Shown here: positions 19,501 through 21,877 of the stretch, in pieces | Layout: each line of letters begins with the position of its first letter | Numbering within the stretch: position 1 is the first letter of the stretch | The notes under the pieces: generated by a model | Databases searched by the model: none | What the model saw: only the letters and a program-made list of their open reading frames with translations | What the model was told of the DNA's origin: nothing | Assembly (NCBI GenBank): GCA_052315415.1 | Contig: JBLSDH010000018.1 | Location: 1-21,877 of the forward strand | Direction: 5' to 3' | From: Cuniculiplasma sp052315415 | GTDB lineage: Archaea; Thermoplasmatota; Thermoplasmata; Thermoplasmatales; Thermoplasmataceae | DNA length: 21,877 nt | Made by a program: the position numbers and the translations under genes

Positions 19501-21877
19501 ACTGAGAGATCACTTGAGACGGTGATTGTTACCTTGTATATTGCACTGTATCCATCGGCATCTGTGACGCTGATTTCTACAGTATATGATCCGGCAGTGC
19601 TGAATACATAGCTGAATGATGAACTGCTGGACACTGATGCACCAGCGTTTATTGTCCATGAATAAGTGTATGGTGAAGTTCCATTGCTGACACCAGCACT
19701 GAAAGATATGGATTGTCCAGCATCTATTGTTGTTCTTGAGGCAGTTATCTTTACTGAGGGATCATTGACTATGGATACCTTGAGGACATTAGATGATTCA
19801 GTCAGATAACTGTCGGATATTGTTGCATAGACTGAATCAGTACCTGATGAACTGAATGAAGTTGTATACGTTGAAGAAGTAGCCCCTGAAACTGCTATGC
19901 CATTAACGTACCACTGGTAAGAATAAGAACCACTGCCTCCCGAACCTGTGGCAGTGAATGTGATATCATATCCTGCATCGTATTGAGATGCTGACGATGA
20001 AACCGTTACAGAGGGATCGTTTATTACTGAAATATTAGTCTCAGCAGATGCACTTACTCCATCCCCATCAGTTGCCGTAAGCTTTATGATATAAGTTCCA
20101 GGATTGCTGAATTGGTAATATACGTCCTGAGAGTTGAATACCTGATTGTCAATAGTCCATGAATAAGTAAATCCTGGAGTTCCATATTTTGTTACCGCAG
20201 TAACAGAATCTGACACCCCTGCATCTATTGTCAGATGGCTGACAGAGATAGATGCCTCAGGCTTAGCATAGACATGAACAGTGATTGTGTTGTTGTAGTA
20301 TTTTCCCTGCACGTCATAACTAACTTCTATCGTAACGTTCACATTAGCCGTTGGATAGGTGAAAGTGAAGAATGGTGTGGAATCATCAGCACTTGTGCCG
20401 TCATTATACCAGCTGACAGCCCCATTTATTGTAACGTGTGATTCCACCATTGACCACGTATTTGACTGCCCTACTGTTACCTTCAATGGCCCTGCAATGA
20501 ATATGTCAGGATGAGGCACAACCTGAATTGTGACGCTTGAACTTGCCGTAACACTCAGGGAATCCTTCAATGTCACGCTGATTGTGTAGTTTCCCTTTGC
20601 GTTCCACTTGTAGACAATGCTATGTCCATATCCTATCACAGTTGTGCCGTTGTACCATGTGTAATTGTATGAACTGGTACCATAATTTCCTGATGCCGTA
20701 AGAGTGTCATTTGTTTTTGAGTATACAGTGCTGTATTCAACATTAATGCTGACATATGGATCATTGTTGACTACTATGGTTTCAGATGAGGAGGCCGTAT
20801 CCCCAATGCTATCCCTTACAGTGATCTCAGCCGTGTATGTACCTGATGATGAGAATGTCACGGTCACATCTTGAGAGTAGTAATTCTTGCCGTTGATTGT
20901 CCAGGTGTAGTTGTATGATCCTGTTCCACCACTTGCCGATGAATCGAATGTTACTGGTACACCAGCATCTGTTGGAGATGGAGATTCTGATACTGTCACT
21001 GAGGGATCACTGTCAACCTTCTCTGTTAGAGTGGTTGATTTTGCTGTATTTCCATTGGTATCTGTAAGGACAACATAAAACTCATATGAACCCGATGCCT
21101 TGAATGAAGTAGTATACTCTGAATCTGTTGCCCCTGATATTGCTGTATTGTTGTTTCCATAATACCATTGATAAGAATATGATCCAGTTCCAGCCGATCC
21201 TGAAGCAGTGAAAGTTACTGAGTTACCTACGTCCGTTGGGTTTTGTGAGCTTGTTATTGTTACTGATGGATCAGCATTAACGGTTTCTGTAAGAGTGCTT
21301 GAAGTTGCCGAATCCCCTAAAGAGTCCTTTATGATCACGTATACAGATTCAGTTCCAGCACTGCTGAATGACGTTGTATAGGTTGAAGAAGTAGCACCAC
21401 TCACTGCTGATCCTCCAAGATACCACTGGTAAGTATAACTGCCTGATCCACCTGATGGAGATGCAGTGAATGTAACACTATTTCCGACGTCCGTTGGGTT
21501 TTGTGAAGATGAAATGCTTACAGATGGATCAGCATTAACTGTCTGAGTGAGAGTTGGTGACTGAGCACTATTACCCACCGTATCGTGTATTAGAACATAA
21601 ATTGAATCTGTACCAGCACTGTTGAATGACGTTGTGTATGTGGATGAGGTTGCCCCTGATATGGCATCTCCATTCAGGTACCACTGGTAAGTATAAACGC
21701 CTGAACCACCTGACGGTGAAGCTGTAAAGGTAACACTGTTACCTATGTCAGTTGGATTCTGAGAACTTGTTATTGTTACTGAGGGATCGCTGTAGACTGT
21801 CTCCTTGAATGACGTAGAAGCAGAGTTGCCTAAAGAATCTTTGACTGTTACATTTACATAGTAAGCACCTGCGCTAC
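16536..21877 (-). CDS. Giant PKD-repeat surface protein, N-terminus beyond the window
   Basis: 1779 residues are visible with the 5' end off the right edge. The protein is a chain of about 20 PKD/Ig-like beta-sandwich domains of 82-88 residues, each with the pattern DPSV, TDxG, GG-x-Y-x-Y-x-W, then a turn YxFxxxGxYxxxxxVxDxxG. It is very rich in Ser, Thr, Tyr and Asn and poor in charge, with many Asn-X-Ser/Thr sites (NYTW, NGTT), fitting a glycosylated protein at an acidic surface. A single membrane helix (about 16623-16706, IIDFFGGITNFIITALTFAG) and a 28-residue basic tail (RRQDN...KIVLKGKK) anchor the C-terminus, tail inside. First visible gene of the coupled operon. Likely adhesin, S-layer-associated fibre or virion or pilus component; a family-level identity (PKD) is secure, the role is not. 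Confidence 0.93.
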   Translation of the reverse strand, partial: SAGAYYVNVTVKDSLGNSASTSFKETVYSDPSVTITSSQNPTDIGNSVTFTASPSGGSGVYTYQWYLNGDAISGATSSTYTTSFNSAGTDSIYVLIHDTVGNSAQSPTLTQTVNADPSVSISSSQNPTDVGNSVTFTASPSGGSGSYTYQWYLGGSAVSGATSSTYTTSFSSAGTESVYVIIKDSLGDSATSSTLTETVNADPSVTITSSQNPTDVGNSVTFTASGSAGTGSYSYQWYYGNNNTAISGATDSEYTTSFKASGSYEFYVVLTDTNGNTAKSTTLTEKVDSDPSVTVSESPSPTDAGVPVTFDSSASGGTGSYNYTWTINGKNYYSQDVTVTFSSSGTYTAEITVRDSIGDTASSSETIVVNNDPYVSINVEYSTVYSKTNDTLTASGNYGTSSYNYTWYNGTTVIGYGHSIVYKWNAKGNYTISVTLKDSLSVTASSSVTIQVVPHPDIFIAGPLKVTVGQSNTWSMVESHVTINGAVSWYNDGTSADDSTPFFTFTYPTANVNVTIEVSYDVQGKYYNNTITVHVYAKPEASISVSHLTIDAGVSDSVTAVTKYGTPGFTYSWTIDNQVFNSQDVYYQFSNPGTYIIKLTATDGDGVSASAETNISVINDPSVTVSSSASQYDAGYDITFTATGSGGSGSYSYQWYVNGIAVSGATSSTYTTSFSSSGTDSVYATISDSYLTESSNVLKVSIVNDPSVKITASRTTIDAGQSISFSAGVSNGTSPYTYSWTINAGASVSSSSSFSYVFSTAGSYTVEISVTDADGYSAIYKVTITVSSDLSVSPSVSDSQIDQGATETFTATPSGGYGTVSYQWILDNNVISTSSSFTYVFNSIGSRTIEVKATDSNGFTAYSNVTVDVVSQPSIIYTAKYTSLDAGVQDIFTSSVDYGTAPFTYSWTINGISEGSGSTLDYTFTTSGTYTVNVTVTDTFGFKSTYSERINVVNDPSVKIFSSTTTTDAGKSISFLSEINGGTSPYNYTWSINGAAFSYNKDASYLFTASGAYTIRLVITDSFGISANYSVVITVNAKPSVTFVASHNTIDSGQSISFTPSITGGTSPYTYEWYVNDVLVSSNSVFTYVFSTAGTYTIRLVITDSFGLNASYSLSVTVNPPLTGKISVSYPNLDLNITETITLTAENGTSPYTYSILINGVRVSTASSYSKYFTTPGTYLIVAYVNDTAGESIKLSTSIDVRANPMVSITTPTNETDANVPIHFRGILSGGTGPYSYSWLVAGMTYSNATFTHAFTSAGTYSVQLTVTDSFGREAIASISITVLPDPHATLITPKRLTASVSEPLGLNITGGIKPYTAQWYFSSGEQLTGINISHAFSSAGPETFQVQVRDSSGFTDIQNFTVNVGLYVRIAANQTSGLGPLVVQFSSSVLGGSDYSYNWTFSPGHYSLEQNPLYTFPAGNYTVHFSVTSANGATGSANISIESLPPPVTFEYSTDLNITQAFHFKALPNWGAAGPYNMSWSFPNGQTITGMNISYRFPVYNELNTVIATFTYDGGKTWTQYLTVRMVPAIPSVSLSLPKEIPSGTMLSLNATASSPDSESFSYSWDINGTVYTGDPVLYYFGHPGNYSISLTVTDSLGASRTVSAYITVLTPGTNKTIAISYTKSEAGPMVYYTIHVQSLDGISAVEAFIGSSILNIVLMNETYSSSGSSAYYNLTLDQRDYNAGTYSIEIVVFNNDSASNSISMPFSVTSQYSANVFTFATIIDFFGGITNFIITALTFAGVLIAYLSLRRQDNPDVIVEGMNARGKDEKIVLKGKK
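17600..21877 (-). repeat. Tandem PKD coding repeats, near-identical at DNA level in places
   Basis: Repeat units are 249 or 258 bases. A 20-base block beginning ACGTCCGTTGGG is identical at 21229-21248 and 21487-21506, exactly 258 apart, with a diverged third copy 258 further on. A 34-base block beginning AATGAATCAGTG is identical at 18559-18592 and 18808-18841, 249 apart. Such identity points to recent duplication or ongoing recombination between units. Confidence 0.8.

Noticed and set aside
17600..21877. CRISPR or other short-repeat array
   Set aside because: The repetitive pattern is 249-258 base coding repeats of one PKD protein in an open frame; there are no short repeats with unique spacers anywhere in the window.

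Overview
The window reads as archaeal, most likely from the Thermoplasmata (Thermoplasmatales-like). The signs are heavy AGG/ATA codon use, strong GGAGG/GGTGA ribosome-binding sites inside operons, TATA boxes about 25 bases before several start codons (leaderless mRNAs), many ribbon-helix-helix and zinc-ribbon proteins, and large PKD-repeat surface proteins rich in Asn-X-Ser/Thr. The lineage is inferred from style; no rRNA or housekeeping gene is present. The gene content (two tyrosine recombinases, many small DNA-binding proteins, two methyltransferases, nuclease-like proteins, an AT-rich accessory block) is that of an integrated mobile element plus a defence island.

Layout. (1) 1-2214, minus strand: an eight-gene chain of very short genes, nearly all joined by ATGA or similar overlaps, running from a ribbon-helix-helix protein through two small zinc-binding proteins to a tyrosine recombinase whose frame leaves the window at the left edge. 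(2) 2215-4525: two divergent regulator switches, RHH/RHH at about 2.25 kb and RHH/winged-helix at about 3.8 kb, each with repeats or palindromes between the genes, plus small membrane and basic proteins. (3) 4585-10451: an AT-rich defence-like block. It holds a two-gene module (319-aa soluble protein plus 172-aa four-helix membrane protein), a D12-class adenine methyltransferase divergent from an RHH gene and a PD-(D/E)XK-like protein, and a tail-to-tail type II restriction endonuclease and SPPY-class methyltransferase. (4) 10515-11851: a catalytic-domain-only tyrosine recombinase, a 200-base non-coding stretch with a long inverted repeat and flanking direct repeats, and small membrane-protein genes, one broken by a frameshift in a homopolymer. 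(5) 11973-21877, minus strand: a tightly coupled nine-gene operon entering from the right edge. In transcription order it encodes a giant PKD-repeat surface protein (at least 1779 aa) with a C-terminal membrane anchor, a 43-aa basic protein, a 314-aa soluble protein, a 96-aa single-helix protein, a 277-aa secreted membrane-anchored protein, a 264-aa two-helix protein with a long cytoplasmic part, two small soluble proteins, and a Zot-like P-loop ATPase with two C-terminal zinc ribbons.

How it fits together. The last operon looks like one envelope-spanning machine: two large glycosylation-prone surface proteins anchored by single helices, membrane adaptors with cytoplasmic tails, soluble partners, and one ATPase. 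It is the best candidate for an undescribed system (element-encoded surface, secretion, adhesion or virion apparatus). The 4.6-6.1 kb pair beside the restriction genes is the second. All functional calls come from motifs and recalled family features; no database search was run.
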